Below the pieces are notes generated by a model that was given only the letters and a program-made list of their open reading frames with translations, ran no database searches and was not told where the DNA came from. A stretch of 64,000 bases of DNA from a bacterium (GTDB lineage Bacteria; 4484-113; JAFGCY01): NCBI GenBank assembly GCA_020849855.1, contig JADZFO010000034.1, positions 83,557 to 147,556 of the forward strand. The letters are read 5' to 3'. Every line of letters begins with the position of its first letter. Position 1 is the first letter of the stretch. The position numbers and the translations under genes were made by a program. This document shows positions 1-8,739 of the stretch, one piece after another.

Positions 1-1
1 T

Positions 2-670
2 TCCGAGCTGCACCACTGGGAGCATGTTGCCGCGGCGCTGCAGGAGCTTGGCCACGACGTGAGCCTGGAACAGATCATCGCAGAATCTGAGAAGGTGATC
101 GAGACCTACTGCCCTTCCCTGACCCGCAGCATCATCTGGCGGCTTTGCGGCGGGCGCCGGGAGCACTATGACGCCGTCCTCAAGCGCACGGTTCCGCTGG
201 TCCTGGAGCGGCTGCGGGACAAGCAGGAGTTTCTGCGCCTCAACCCGCTCTTCCCCGGCGTGCATGACCTGCTGGAGGAACTGTCTCAGCATTATCTGCT
301 GGCAGTCATAAGCCAGAACTTTGTTGAGGCGCAGCTCTGGCTGGAGTTTCACGACCTGGACGGCTACTTTCTGCTCGTCAGCATCAGCGCCCGCGAGAGC
401 CTATACAAGCCGGATACGCGCCTCTTTGTGAATACCTGCACGGCCCTTGGTGTTGAGCCGGCCAGCGCGATGATGGTGGGAGACCGCCTGGATAACGATA
501 TCTGGCCGGCGAACCGCATCGGAATGCAGACCGTCAGGGTGCTGGCCGATCCTTACCGCCTGCAACAGCCGCGCTATCACAACGACGTTCCGGGCGCGAC
601 CATTGAGGCGGTGGCCCAGCTCAGGGAAGTGCTGAAGGAAAACAGTGCCTGCGGGACTTTTACCCGTTAG
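2..670 (+). CDS. HAD-family hydrolase, 5' truncated by window edge
   Basis: The frame is open from base 2, so the N-terminus, including the nucleophile Asp motif, lies outside the window. Visible HAD signatures are motif II (AVISQNF, hhhS/T), the motif III Lys in YKPD, and motif IV (MMVGDRLDNDI), which positions the Mg2+-binding acids. The spacing and the cap-like helical stretch before motif II fit a phosphoglycolate phosphatase/haloacid dehalogenase-like soluble phosphatase. The substrate cannot be read from sequence. Its stop overlaps the stop of the convergent downstream gene by 4 nt. The family call is confident; the specific function is open. Confidence 0.8.
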   Translation, partial: SELHHWEHVAAALQELGHDVSLEQIIAESEKVIETYCPSLTRSIIWRLCGGRREHYDAVLKRTVPLVLERLRDKQEFLRLNPLFPGVHDLLEELSQHYLLAVISQNFVEAQLWLEFHDLDGYFLLVSISARESLYKPDTRLFVNTCTALGVEPASAMMVGDRLDNDIWPANRIGMQTVRVLADPYRLQQPRYHNDVPGATIEAVAQLREVLKENSACGTFTR

Positions 671-1017
671 TACATCAGGCTCTGAATGCGGTCGGGGCTG
701 GAGGCCAGGATCACCCGCGACCCGCGTACAGCAAGCGGGACGGAAAGCGCGGAGGGCTGGCTGCTGAGCAGGGCGCGCAGCTTGTCGGCTTCCTGCACAG
801 GCTGGATAGTGCCGCTTTCAAGCGGGCTGTCGACCGGCCCAGATTCATTGAGAAACGCGTTCTCAAAGGCGAGCAGCCGGGCAAGGGCCGCATCACTCGG
901 CAGATCAGTTTCGATATCCCACTGCTTGACGAGCCCACCGCCGGCAGAGATGAATTCCGTGACCATTGCCATGCGCGGGCATCCCGCCGCACCGTATACG
1001 GAGATTTCCACCTTCAC
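667..1017 (-). CDS. small thioredoxin-fold-like protein, function unknown
   Basis: This 116-residue protein starts at GTG 1017. A GGAGGAA ribosome binding site lies just upstream, and a TATACT -10 lies at 1067-1062 on the minus strand, giving a leader of about 38 nt. The N-terminus (KVEISVYGAAGCPRM) has the beta-strand plus Gly-Cys-Pro look of glutaredoxin/ArsD-like thioredoxin folds, and the C-terminal 'VPLAVRGSRVILASSPDRIQ' resembles the last strand and helix of such folds. Only one cysteine is present, so a CXXC redox function is unlikely. It is convergent with the HAD gene, with a 4-nt overlap. Family placement is tentative. Confidence 0.55.
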   Translation of the reverse strand: MKVEISVYGAAGCPRMAMVTEFISAGGGLVKQWDIETDLPSDAALARLLAFENAFLNESGPVDSPLESGTIQPVQEADKLRALLSSQPSALSVPLAVRGSRVILASSPDRIQSLMY

Positions 1018-1135
1018 TTCCTCCGGAATACCAAGGTGTCCGCGCTATGCGCTGATGGAATAGTATAACCGCGAGGCAAGCTTCCTGCAGAGCAGGATTA
1101 GCTTAATCGGCGTTAAAAGCTAGGCAGGATGCGTG

Positions 1136-1327
1136 TTACTCGCCGCCGTCGCTGCTTTCACCGCTGTCCATGTCGGTATCACCGACCGTGCCGCCGCTCA
1201 TCTGTTCGGCCACGCCGACGGCGTTGGCGCCGCCGCGCTCGGTGGTATCGGCTGTATCGGCGGCCTCGTTGCAGCCCGCCAGCTGGAAGAGAGCGGCCAG
1301 TGCCGCGATGAGCAGGAGTGTACGCAT
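1136..1327 (-). CDS. small lipoprotein
   Basis: This 63-residue ORF starts MRTLLLIAALAALF and has a lipobox LAGC at about residues 16-19, so it should be a lipidated, membrane-anchored protein. The mature part is a short acidic, Gly/Ser/Thr-rich tail (many D/E, no structured motif). I chose the ATG at 1327 rather than the longer upstream frame because a GAGG ribosome binding site sits 7 nt before it and the signal peptide begins there. No function is recognised; low-complexity tails of this kind are common in small secreted anchors. Confidence 0.6.
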   Translation of the reverse strand: MRTLLLIAALAALFQLAGCNEAADTADTTERGGANAVGVAEQMSGGTVGDTDMDSGESSDGGE

Positions 1328-1435
1328 TGTCAGTCCTCGCCTTGGGTCTGGTCGTGTTGACCGCGATGATTTTAGCGCTCTGCAGGTGACATGCCAACGA
1401 CATGCCGGCAGCACTCACAAGAGCATCAAAATATG

Positions 1436-1464
1436 TTGACAGCCCAGCACTTTGCGGGTATCTT
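1436..1464 (+). promoter_or_regulatory. sigma70-type promoter of tRNA-Thr/tRNA-Tyr
   Basis: A perfect TTGACA (1436-1441) is followed after 17 bp by TATCTT (1459-1464). The predicted start near 1471 is 13 nt upstream of tRNA-Thr(TGT). It is one of the two best -35/-10 promoters in the window and shows that the housekeeping sigma factor uses the classical hexamers. Confidence 0.8.
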
Positions 1465-1483
1465 TAGCAGCCCTGTCTGACAT

Positions 1484-1556
1484 GCCGGCGTAGCTCAGTT
1501 GGCAGAGCAGCTGACTTGTAATCAGCAGGTCGTCCGTTCGAACCGGATCGCCGGCT
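1484..1556 (+). tRNA. tRNA-Thr (anticodon TGT)
   Basis: A cloverleaf can be drawn: acceptor GCCGGCG/CGCCGGC, D-arm TAGCTCAGTTGGCAGAGCA, anticodon loop ACTTGTAAT with TGT, and a T-loop TTCGAAC. CCA is not encoded after discriminator T1556. It is the first tRNA of a cluster whose order matches E. coli thrU-tyrU-glyT-thrT-tufB. Confidence 0.95.
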
Positions 1557-1622
1557 CTTTCACCTCTTACACAGTGGTGATGGACGGACAAGCAGCGGTG
1601 GCCTGGCCCCGCTTTGAAATCT

Positions 1623-1706
1623 GGAGGGATGTCCGAGTGGCTAAAGGAGGCAGACTGTAAATCTGTTCGGCTTCGCCGTACGGTGGTTCGAATCCACCTC
1701 CCTCCA
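1623..1706 (+). tRNA. tRNA-Tyr (anticodon GTA)
   Basis: This is a class II tRNA with a long variable arm (about 1665-1681). The acceptor is GGAGGGA/TCCCTCC, the anticodon loop ACTGTAAAT contains GTA, and discriminator A1706 is typical of tRNA-Tyr. CCA is not encoded; a short T-run follows. It lies 66 nt after tRNA-Thr(TGT) and is probably co-transcribed with it. Confidence 0.95.
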
Positions 1707-1800
1707 TTTTTAACCACCTGCTCAGGACCTCCGCACTTCCCCGCTCCAGACCTTGGCCTCACCCTCTTCCGTCACTACCCGACAGCCAAAACCTGCGGCT

Positions 1801-3993
1801 CTATGCCGGAGATGGGTTGGATACTGCTTCAGTCTGTGTAAGGTCAGCAAGCAGCTCTTCCACGCTGTCCCGGCTGGTCTGACCGGCAGCGATCAGCTCC
1901 TCCAGATAGAGCAGGTCCTCGGCTTCCAGCGGGCCGTGTTCATCCATGAAGCGACGGTACTCGCCCAGGACGCGGCGGTCGCCACTGAGCCAGTTGCCAT
2001 GGGCCAGCAGCAGGTCCAGGCGGCGCGAAGGGTAAATGTCCCGCGCCTTGGCCAGCGCCTGCATGGCGGCATCCCGGTTGCCGATCAGCAGCTGATATGC
2101 CGCGAAGTTAACGTGGACGTCCGCCAGGTCATCCGCTGCGGCAATGCGCTGCATGATCTCTTCAGCCTGGTGGTAGAAGCTATTGGCCTCTTCCAGGCGG
2201 CCGTCCAGCAGTGCTACCGCGCAGAGGCCCTGCAGGTCGTTTGCCTCGCCCAGTGAGCTCTTGGCCTCACGGTGCAGCTCAAGAGCGCGTTCATAGCTTG
2301 AGCGGGCCTCAGGCAGGCGGCGCAGCTGCAGATAGACATCACCCTCAGCCTCATGCCCATTGGCCACGCCCAGGGTGTCGCCGATGTGCTGGTGCCGCTC
2401 CAGCGCAGCCTGATAGTGCGTCAGTGCATCCAGGGCGCGGCCGGCCTTGAGGGCCAGGTCGCCCAGCCCGAAGTGCGCATTACCAGCGGGAATAGCGTAG
2501 TCAACCTTGTTGGCATGCTCCAGTGCGAGCTGCATATGGTGCTCAGCAACACCGTCCTCGCCGCGGCGCAACGCCAGCTGGGACAGGTGCCAGTGCGCAT
2601 CGGCGGCCTCAGCATCCAAGCCATAGCGCCCGGCGATGGTCAGTGTCAGGTTCGCCGCATCGAGGGCTTCATCCAAGCGGCGGATATGCCGCAGGATCAG
2701 GGCGACTATGTTCAAGACCTCCGCGGCAAGCTGGGGCTGCAGGTCCTGCACCTTTTCGACGAATGAGCGCATGCGGCGGTCCCAGGCGCCCATCGCCTCT
2801 TCCAGGGCCTTGACCGAGTAGTTGTGGAAATAGGTCTGCCGCGCTTCACGCAGGAAACCACGGATGGACTCCAGGGCCTGGGTCATCAGAGGCTCTGTGG
2901 CGCGGGAGATGCGCTGCGCCCGGTCGACCCAGTCGATCCTGGCTTCAAGGGCGTCAAGGCCGATGCCATAGCAGAGCTGCTCCATCAGCTGCAGGGCCGG
3001 CAGCTTCGAGCCGCTCTCCGGCAGCAGGTATGACGCGCGCGGCGAGCTGTCGATCAGTTCCTGGGCCCGGCGGCTGAGGCTGTCGCGAGAGCTGTAGCCG
3101 GACCACCAGAGGCCATAAGGCAGGCTGTGCGGGTCATTGAGGGCGTCCTCGATCACTTCCATGACCCGGTCCTCGGCACCGGAGTAGCCAATCACGATCA
3201 GGCCCGTGCGGCGCAGTACTCGACGGAACTGGGCAAAGAGGTCGGATTGGTGGCCTTCCTCGCCAAGGTAGCGATACTTCAGCTCCTCGGGCGTGTTCTT
3301 CAGGTCATAGTGGATGTGCCGGCCGTGCAGGTAGACCACTGTCGGGAACTCCGGGGTGTCGTCAATCATGCGATAGCTGACTGAATCAACAACATCCGCC
3401 GGGCGATTGCCAATGTAAAAGGTCAGCGGCAGCAGCTCGTCAAAGTTTGTGGTGAAGACGTGCCGGGCGAAGCTGCTGGCCAGCGGCGATTCCTGGGTGG
3501 CCCGAATGCTGCCCGAAAAGCCGCGAGAGCCGGCGATGAGGATTGCGGCCAGCAGAATGGACTCCTCGGTCATCTGCAGATGGTTGGCGGCCGCCCACTG
3601 GATCGCGGCGGTAATGAAGTCGTGCCGCGCGGGTGGCAGCGGCAGCACACGGTCCATCAGTTCGTAATAGTTCGAACCCGGCGCAGGCGGCCGGTTTCTG
3701 GTGACTTCAAATATGTGCTCCCAGTCCAGGCGCTCTGCCGGATCAGCCGTCTCATCCAGCGGCAGGCCTTCATCCAGCTTGTTGATCCAGTGCTGGAAGA
3801 GCTCCAGCGCGCTGGTCAGATGGCCTGTGGAGGGCACACCAGCGCTGAGACTGAAGCCCGCTCCGATCAAAAAGGTAAAGAGCGGGCCCTCCATGCGCAT
3901 TTCCTGGCCTGGCCTGGCCATGCGGGCATGCACAGTCCGTCTGACGCTTTGCAGCAGCTCCTGAACCGAGGCTTCCTTGCGAAGATGGGACAC
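1801..3993 (-). CDS. SIR2-like NADase domain fused to TPR array; putative anti-phage defence protein
   Basis: This 730-residue protein has an N-terminal SIR2-like domain (about residues 35-290). Visible motifs are the NAD-binding GAGFS (44-48), TTNFDELLP with the conserved Asn (about 181-189), YLHG with the conserved His (about 221-224) and VIGYSGAED (about 267-275). About eight TPR-type helical hairpins follow from roughly residue 400 to 660. SIR2 domains with this TTNFD/LHG layout occur in bacterial NAD-depleting abortive-infection proteins such as ThsA, DSR and SIR2-STAND; the TPRs would sense or bind a trigger. I place the start at GTG 3993 because a TATCTT -10 lies exactly 6 nt before it, giving a leaderless mRNA. 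ATG 3999 is the alternative. The gene is a single unit, opposite in orientation to the flanking tRNA-Tyr and tRNA-Gly. The domain call is confident; the defence role is inferred. Confidence 0.85.
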   Translation of the reverse strand: MSHLRKEASVQELLQSVRRTVHARMARPGQEMRMEGPLFTFLIGAGFSLSAGVPSTGHLTSALELFQHWINKLDEGLPLDETADPAERLDWEHIFEVTRNRPPAPGSNYYELMDRVLPLPPARHDFITAAIQWAAANHLQMTEESILLAAILIAGSRGFSGSIRATQESPLASSFARHVFTTNFDELLPLTFYIGNRPADVVDSVSYRMIDDTPEFPTVVYLHGRHIHYDLKNTPEELKYRYLGEEGHQSDLFAQFRRVLRRTGLIVIGYSGAEDRVMEVIEDALNDPHSLPYGLWWSGYSSRDSLSRRAQELIDSSPRASYLLPESGSKLPALQLMEQLCYGIGLDALEARIDWVDRAQRISRATEPLMTQALESIRGFLREARQTYFHNYSVKALEEAMGAWDRRMRSFVEKVQDLQPQLAAEVLNIVALILRHIRRLDEALDAANLTLTIAGRYGLDAEAADAHWHLSQLALRRGEDGVAEHHMQLALEHANKVDYAIPAGNAHFGLGDLALKAGRALDALTHYQAALERHQHIGDTLGVANGHEAEGDVYLQLRRLPEARSSYERALELHREAKSSLGEANDLQGLCAVALLDGRLEEANSFYHQAEEIMQRIAAADDLADVHVNFAAYQLLIGNRDAAMQALAKARDIYPSRRLDLLLAHGNWLSGDRRVLGEYRRFMDEHGPLEAEDLLYLEELIAAGQTSRDSVEELLADLTQTEAVSNPSPA

Positions 3994-3999
3994 CTGCAT

Positions 4000-4005
4000 A
4001 AGATA
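4000..4005 (-). promoter_or_regulatory. -10 element of SIR2-TPR gene (leaderless)
   Basis: TATCTT on the minus strand is followed by 6 nt and then GTG 3993, so the expected start of transcription coincides with the start codon. No ribosome binding site is visible. Confidence 0.55.
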
Positions 4006-4094
4006 GCAGGTCTGCGGCCAATGCGCATAAAGCGCAGCCCGGCGATTGCACGCGCAGTACAGCCCCGCCGTTCGTCAGCCGCGGCTGCAAGGGG

Positions 4095-4100
4095 TATAAT
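4095..4100 (+). promoter_or_regulatory. -10 element of tRNA-Gly(TCC)
   Basis: A perfect TATAAT lies 10 nt upstream of the tRNA 5' end. A weak -35-like TTCGTC lies at about 4071-4076. An own promoter is expected if the tRNA was separated from an ancestral tRNA operon. Confidence 0.65.
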
Positions 4101-4110
4101 CCCGAGCCGC

Positions 4111-4184
4111 GCGGGAGTAGCTTAATGGTAAAGCTCCAGCCTTCCAAGCTGGTCACGCGGGTTCGATTCCCGTCTCCCGCTCCA
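4111..4184 (+). tRNA. tRNA-Gly (anticodon TCC), CCA encoded
   Basis: Acceptor GCGGGAG/CTCCCGC, anticodon loop CTTCCAA with TCC, T-loop GTTCGATTCC, discriminator T4181, and an encoded CCA at 4182-4184. Neighbouring Thr and Tyr tRNAs lack an encoded CCA. Confidence 0.95.
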
Positions 4185-4246
4185 CTTACCCCTGCCGTGC
4201 CGCTGCAAGCCTTTGAACACGCAACGCGCCCGGGGGTCTGACCTTC

Positions 4247-6148
4247 ATGCTTCTGCTGAGCTTGGGTTTCTCAGAAACTTCAAAGGCCAGAACTGCAGGC
4301 TCCGGCCCGCTCCGGCGGATCCTCTACGCTTTCCTGGCCACCTGTTTCTGCACAGCACTGATTGCCGGTTTTCCAGGCTACGCTGCAGCGCAGGAATCCT
4401 CACTTTTCCCCGTGTCTGACGAGTTATCCCTGAACGGCGATTTTGAGGAGCGCGCCAGACGCAGAGCCCTGGCCCAGGGCTGGGAAGCCTGGCCTTCCGG
4501 CCAGACAGATGCATACCATTGGGACGGCGACGCAGGCATCGGCGGAAGCGGCGCTCTGCTGATCAGCGACCCGGCCCTGAGCAGCGGCTGCGGTGCGCAT
4601 CAGCGCCTTGAGCTGCGCCAGAGCAAGGCAGTGCCGCTTTACTACTCGATCTACAGCCGGGAAGTGCGCCCCGCCAAACGCTCAAAAACAGCCCTTACCT
4701 ATGGCGCCCAGTTCAAGGTTACCTACGCCGACGGCAGCGAGGAGTCCTTCTCCGCCTTCTTTGGCAGCAGCGGCAGCGCAAAGCCCGGCAGCGGCGAGGC
4801 CGCCGGTTGGATGTACCTGGATGGCTACATCTGGCCGGCTTATGCCAGGGGCAAGCCCGGCAGGGCTAAGGCGATCAAGTTCCTGGACATCTACCTCGTA
4901 TACAGCGGCCAGGGAGGCAGCGTGGCCTTCGACCGCCTAAGTCTCAGGCAGCTGCGCCCCGATCTGGATGCGGTCAGGCCGCTCAGGTCCCCCACCCGTC
5001 TGCTGGTCTACAGCACCATGAACCCGGCGTATGCGGCCGCAAACGGCAGGAAATGGGCCGCCACCGGCATTGACGGCTTCATGTTCGACCACGGCCAGCT
5101 GCTGCTGGGCGATAACCCGCGGGCCGCCGCCGATGAGACTGAGTTCAAGCAGAAGGTGGCTGAGCTGGCCGGCTATGGCATCGACCGAAACTTCCTGCTG
5201 CTGCAGAACCGCCGTGGCACCGGGCCTGACTTCTCGGACGTTTTTGATGACGCGGCCTGGCGCAGCCTGCTCAGCAGCCTGGGCGAATCGGCCCGCTATG
5301 CGAAAAGCACCGGTCTGCGCGGCCTGGTGCTGGACATGGAACCGGTTATCTCCAAGCGCCAGCCGCGCAGCATGCTGGCCTATTACCCTGACAGCGGCAA
5401 AACAGAGGCGCGGTGTGCCGAGCAGCTTTTTAAGCGCGGCAAGCAGGTGATGAGCAGCCTGGAAGAGCAGTTCCCGGGCCTGGAAGTCATCCTACTGCCG
5501 CACCTTTCTGAGCATGACAGCGGGCTGTACCGCTTCTATGGCGACTTCTTCGCCGGGATGGCTGCCGCCGCCAGTGCCGGCCCGCAGCAGATCATTGTCG
5601 GGGAGGAACGCAGCCAGACAAGCTGGAAGCTGCCGGGATTCCGGGTGGATGACATCGTGGACGACGAGGGCAGCGCTGCCCGCCTCGCCCTGGACGCGCA
5701 TGCTGAAACAGCCCAGCTGAGCTGGCCGCTGGAAAGCAACCTTGCGCTTAACCCGGCGCCGACAGCCTCCTGGCGCCGGCTTGAGCCGCGCGGGAAGGCC
5801 GCCTTCTGGGCCGGCCGGGCTGAGATCTATGGCGATGAGGACCTCGGCAGCCCCTACGTGGACAAGTCAACCAAGTACCGCCCTGACCACTTCTACCGGC
5901 AGCTGGAGACCATGACCACGCGCCTGCCCCAGGCACGTTATCTCTGGATCTATGACCACGGCTCATCCCTGCTGCAGATGAGCCCGGCCGAACTTGAAGC
6001 CTACGGGCCGCAGGGCCGCTGGCCTGATAAGGGCCTGAAGTGGGCCTACCGCGGCCGGGTGGACTTCGCCCGCCAGCCGGTCGACCCCTTCCTGGACTAC
6101 TATTTCTGCGTCACCCGCCGCTTCTTTGGCGCAGATGACCCGCTATAG
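4247..6148 (+). CDS. secreted TIM-barrel-like protein, putative glycoside hydrolase-type
   Basis: This 633-residue protein has an N-terminal signal peptide: a basic n-region, a hydrophobic core around residues 25-45, and a likely cleavage after GYAAA. Residues about 55-240 look like a beta-sandwich/carbohydrate-binding-type module (SLNGDFEERARRRALAQGW, aromatic-rich). Residues about 250-620 alternate strands and helices like a TIM barrel, with acidic strand ends (GLRGLVLDMEP, YLWIYDHGSS) as in glycoside hydrolases. No family signature is recognised, so the substrate is unknown. It sits between tRNA-Gly and an SDR gene inside the split tRNA-tuf cluster. The start at ATG 4247 has a GGGGGT about 10 nt upstream. 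Confidence 0.6.
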   Translation: MLLLSLGFSETSKARTAGSGPLRRILYAFLATCFCTALIAGFPGYAAAQESSLFPVSDELSLNGDFEERARRRALAQGWEAWPSGQTDAYHWDGDAGIGGSGALLISDPALSSGCGAHQRLELRQSKAVPLYYSIYSREVRPAKRSKTALTYGAQFKVTYADGSEESFSAFFGSSGSAKPGSGEAAGWMYLDGYIWPAYARGKPGRAKAIKFLDIYLVYSGQGGSVAFDRLSLRQLRPDLDAVRPLRSPTRLLVYSTMNPAYAAANGRKWAATGIDGFMFDHGQLLLGDNPRAAADETEFKQKVAELAGYGIDRNFLLLQNRRGTGPDFSDVFDDAAWRSLLSSLGESARYAKSTGLRGLVLDMEPVISKRQPRSMLAYYPDSGKTEARCAEQLFKRGKQVMSSLEEQFPGLEVILLPHLSEHDSGLYRFYGDFFAGMAAAASAGPQQIIVGEERSQTSWKLPGFRVDDIVDDEGSAARLALDAHAETAQLSWPLESNLALNPAPTASWRRLEPRGKAAFWAGRAEIYGDEDLGSPYVDKSTKYRPDHFYRQLETMTTRLPQARYLWIYDHGSSLLQMSPAELEAYGPQGRWPDKGLKWAYRGRVDFARQPVDPFLDYYFCVTRRFFGADDPL

Positions 6149-6247
6149 CCGGGCAGGGGCAGTAGAACAATTGCAGCCTGATGGCGGTATTTAAGTCCCC
6201 GCACCAATACCACTTAACCGCCCGCCCGTGCGAACCATGGAGGCTTG

Positions 6248-7096
6248 ATGCCAGGCACTGACAAGATCTGGTTCATCACCGGCTGCTCGACCGGCTTTGG
6301 CCGCGAGCTCTCACGATTGCTGCTTGAACGCGGCTACAAGGTGGCCATCACCGCTCGCGACCCCGGCAGCCTTGCAGAGTTCAAGCCCGCCGCCGAGAGC
6401 GGCCAGGCCCTGCTGCTGGCGCTGGATGTGACCGACCCGCAGCAGATCAGGGATGCTGCGGCCAGCGCTGAGAGGCATTTCGGCCGCGTTGACGTGCTGG
6501 TGAACAACGCCGGTATCGGCTACTTTGCCGCCGTGGAGGAAAGCGAGGATGAGGAAGTCCGCCGTATGTTTGAGATCAACGTCTTTGGTCTGGCAAACAT
6601 GACCAAGGCGCTGCTGCCTGGCATGCGCAGCCGCCGCAGCGGGCACATTGTCAACATTTCATCAATCGGCGGCCTGGCCAGCTTCCCGGCTGTGGGCTTC
6701 TACAACGCCACCAAGTTCGCGGTTGAAGGCCTGTCTGAGGCACTTTACAAGGAGCTGCAGCCCCTGGGTGTGAAGGTCACCATTATTGAGCCCAGCGGCT
6801 TCAGGACCGACTGGGCCGGCCGTTCCGCCCGTGAAAGCGGCATCCAGATTGACGACTACGCGGAGACAGCCGGCGCCAACCGGGCCAACCTGCGCCGGAT
6901 CAGCGGCAACCAGGCCGGGGATCCGGTCCGCGCCGCTGAGGCGATCATCAAGGCGGTGGAGGATCCGGACCCGCCCCTGCGCCTGCTGCTTGGCAAGGCG
7001 GCCCTGAAGGGTGCGCGGGCCAAGCTGGAGCTGCTGGCCCGGGACTTCGACCGCTGGGAGCAAACCAGCGTCGGCGCGGACTTCCCAGAAGCGTGA
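6248..7096 (+). CDS. SDR-family NAD(P)-dependent oxidoreductase
   Basis: This 282-residue classical short-chain dehydrogenase has the cofactor motif TGCSTGFGRE near the N-terminus, NNAG (about 88-91), a catalytic Ser in VNISSIGG (about 138) and YNATKFA with the catalytic Tyr and Lys (about 153-157). The substrate cannot be inferred. I use ATG 6248, with GGAGG at 6239-6243, rather than the TTG one codon earlier. It follows the secreted TIM-barrel-like gene by about 100 nt and precedes tRNA-Thr(GGT). Together with its neighbour it appears to be inserted cargo in the tRNA cluster. Confidence 0.9.
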   Translation: MPGTDKIWFITGCSTGFGRELSRLLLERGYKVAITARDPGSLAEFKPAAESGQALLLALDVTDPQQIRDAAASAERHFGRVDVLVNNAGIGYFAAVEESEDEEVRRMFEINVFGLANMTKALLPGMRSRRSGHIVNISSIGGLASFPAVGFYNATKFAVEGLSEALYKELQPLGVKVTIIEPSGFRTDWAGRSARESGIQIDDYAETAGANRANLRRISGNQAGDPVRAAEAIIKAVEDPDPPLRLLLGKAALKGARAKLELLARDFDRWEQTSVGADFPEA

Positions 7097-7177
7097 AACG
7101 CGTTATAATGGGCTTCTGCAAGGCTTCTTCCGTCCGGAGGATTTCACCCTCAGACGGCAATAGGCTAAACAAGGGTA

Positions 7178-7207
7178 TTGCACAGGTCTTTGACCCTGTG
7201 TTAAACT
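7178..7207 (+). promoter_or_regulatory. promoter of tRNA-Thr(GGT)-tuf
   Basis: TTGCAC (7178-7183), 18 bp, TAAACT (7202-7207); predicted start near 7214, 4 nt before the tRNA. A separate TATAAT at 7104-7109 could be a second, upstream promoter. Confidence 0.5.
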
Positions 7208-7217
7208 ACCCGTTCGC

Positions 7218-7290
<73 letters not shown>

Positions 7291-7481
7291 CTCTTTACGC
7301 TCTTCAGTACGGCTGGTGCGGACCCGGCAACTTGAACGCGGCGATGCTGCTGCGTGCCGGAAATTCCGGCTTCTCCCAGCTACTGGAAGGTTGAGCGCTG
7401 GCGGTGCCGGCAGCCTGAGCAGGCTTCAAAGCTCCCCCAACCGGTGGGTGACCGGGAGAGTAACCACTCGAGGTGCTTTAA

Positions 7482-8678
7482 ATGGCTAAGGCTAAGTTCG
7501 AGCGTACTAAACCCCACGTCAACGTGGGCACGATCGGGCACGTCGACCACGGCAAGACTACTCTGACAGCGGCGATCACCAAAACGCTGGCGGGCAAGGG
7601 TCAGGCCAAGTTCATCGCATTCGATGAGATCGACAAGGCTCCCGAAGAGAAGGCGCGCGGTATCACAATCGCGACGGCGCACGTGGAGTATGAGAGCGAC
7701 AACCGCCACTATGCCCACGTGGACTGCCCGGGCCACGCCGACTACATCAAGAACATGATCACCGGCGCCGCCCAGATGGACGGCGGTATCCTGGTGGTCG
7801 ACGCGTCCTCGGGCGTCATGCCCCAGACGCGTGAGCACGTCCTCCTGGCCCGCCAGGTTGGCGTGCCTTTCCTGGTCGTCTTTATGAATAAGGTCGACCT
7901 GGTTGACGACCCGGACATCATCGAGATCGTCGAGGAAGAGATTCGCGACGTTCTGAACAAGTATGAGTTCCCGGGCGACAAGACTCCGATCATCAAGGGT
8001 TCCGCCTCCAAGGCGCTTGAGGCCCCCAACGCGGATCACCCGGATGCGGCCTGCATCATGGAACTCGTCAACGCGCTGGATACCTACATCCCTGAGCCGA
8101 CCCGCGAGATCGACAAGCCCTTCCTGCTGCCGGTTGAAGACGTCTTCACCATTACCGGCCGCGGTACGGTGGCGACCGGCCGTGTCGAGCGTGGCAAGGT
8201 CCGCGTTGGCGACAAGGTCCAGATCGTCGGCCTGAAGGAAGAGACCAAGGAGTCCGTCTGCACCGGCGTGGAGATGTTCCGCAAGCTGCTGGACGAGGGT
8301 ATGGCCGGCGACAACGTGGGCCTGCTGCTCCGTGGTGTTGAAAAGAAGGATATTGAGCGTGGCCAGGTTATCTGCCAGCCCAACTCCATCAAGCCGCACA
8401 CCAAGTTCACGGCGAACGTCTACGTTCTGAAGAAGGACGAGGGCGGCCGCCACAAGCCCTTCTTCAAGGGCTACCGTCCCCAGTTCTACATCCGTACGAC
8501 CGACGTTACGGGCAACGTGGAGCTGCCGGATGGCGTCGAGATGGTGATGCCTGGCGACAACATCATGATCAGCGCCCAGCTGATCCAGCCGGTGGCGCTC
8601 GAGGAAGGTATGCGCTTCGCGATCCGCGAAGGCGGCCGTACCATCGGCGCCGGCGTTGTCGACAAGATTCTGGCTTAA
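7482..8678 (+). CDS. tuf: translation elongation factor Tu
   Basis: This 398-residue GTPase delivers aminoacyl-tRNA to the ribosome. The G1 motif GHVDHGKTT, the switch I/G2 region [13 protein letters not shown]3 DCPGHADY, G4 NKVD and G5 GSA are all intact. Domains II ([14 protein letters not shown]) and III follow in the usual order, and the length is typical. ATG 7482 is preceded by GAGGTG. The 190-nt interval after tRNA-Thr(GGT) has no ORF and acts as the leader. It is the first protein gene of the tuf-rpmG-trnW-secE-nusG-rpl-rpo block. Confidence 0.99.
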   Translation: MAKAKFERTKPHVNVGTIGHVDHGKTTLTAAITKTLAGKGQAKFIAFDEIDKAPEEKARGITIATAHVEYESDNRHYAHVDCPGHADYIKNMITGAAQMDGGILVVDASSGVMPQTREHVLLARQVGVPFLVVFMNKVDLVDDPDIIEIVEEEIRDVLNKYEFPGDKTPIIKGSASKALEAPNADHPDAACIMELVNALDTYIPEPTREIDKPFLLPVEDVFTITGRGTVATGRVERGKVRVGDKVQIVGLKEETKESVCTGVEMFRKLLDEGMAGDNVGLLLRGVEKKDIERGQVICQPNSIKPHTKFTANVYVLKKDEGGRHKPFFKGYRPQFYIRTTDVTGNVELPDGVEMVMPGDNIMISAQLIQPVALEEGMRFAIREGGRTIGAGVVDKILA

Positions 8679-8691
8679 CACAAGTGGGTCA

Positions 8692-8711
8692 GGCGGGGCT
8701 TCTGCCCCGCC
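8692..8711 (+). terminator. GC-rich hairpin after tuf
   Basis: An 8-bp perfect stem GGCGGGGC/GCCCCGCC with loop TTCT sits 13 nt after the tuf stop. No U-run follows, so it is more likely a partial terminator or an mRNA-stabilising/processing stem that sets tuf expression apart from rpmG-secE-nusG. Confidence 0.5.
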
Positions 8712-8739
8712 CTGCCCCGGCACTTAAAGGTGGCGGAAG

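Noticed and set aside
1129-1439. Arg-rich plus-strand frames over the small lipoprotein
   Set aside because: The minus-strand frame has a signal peptide, a lipobox and a ribosome binding site; the plus-strand frames have none.
7380-8723. 447-codon open frame antisense to tuf
   Set aside because: Third-position GC bias of EF-Tu explains it; no domain or start signal is present.
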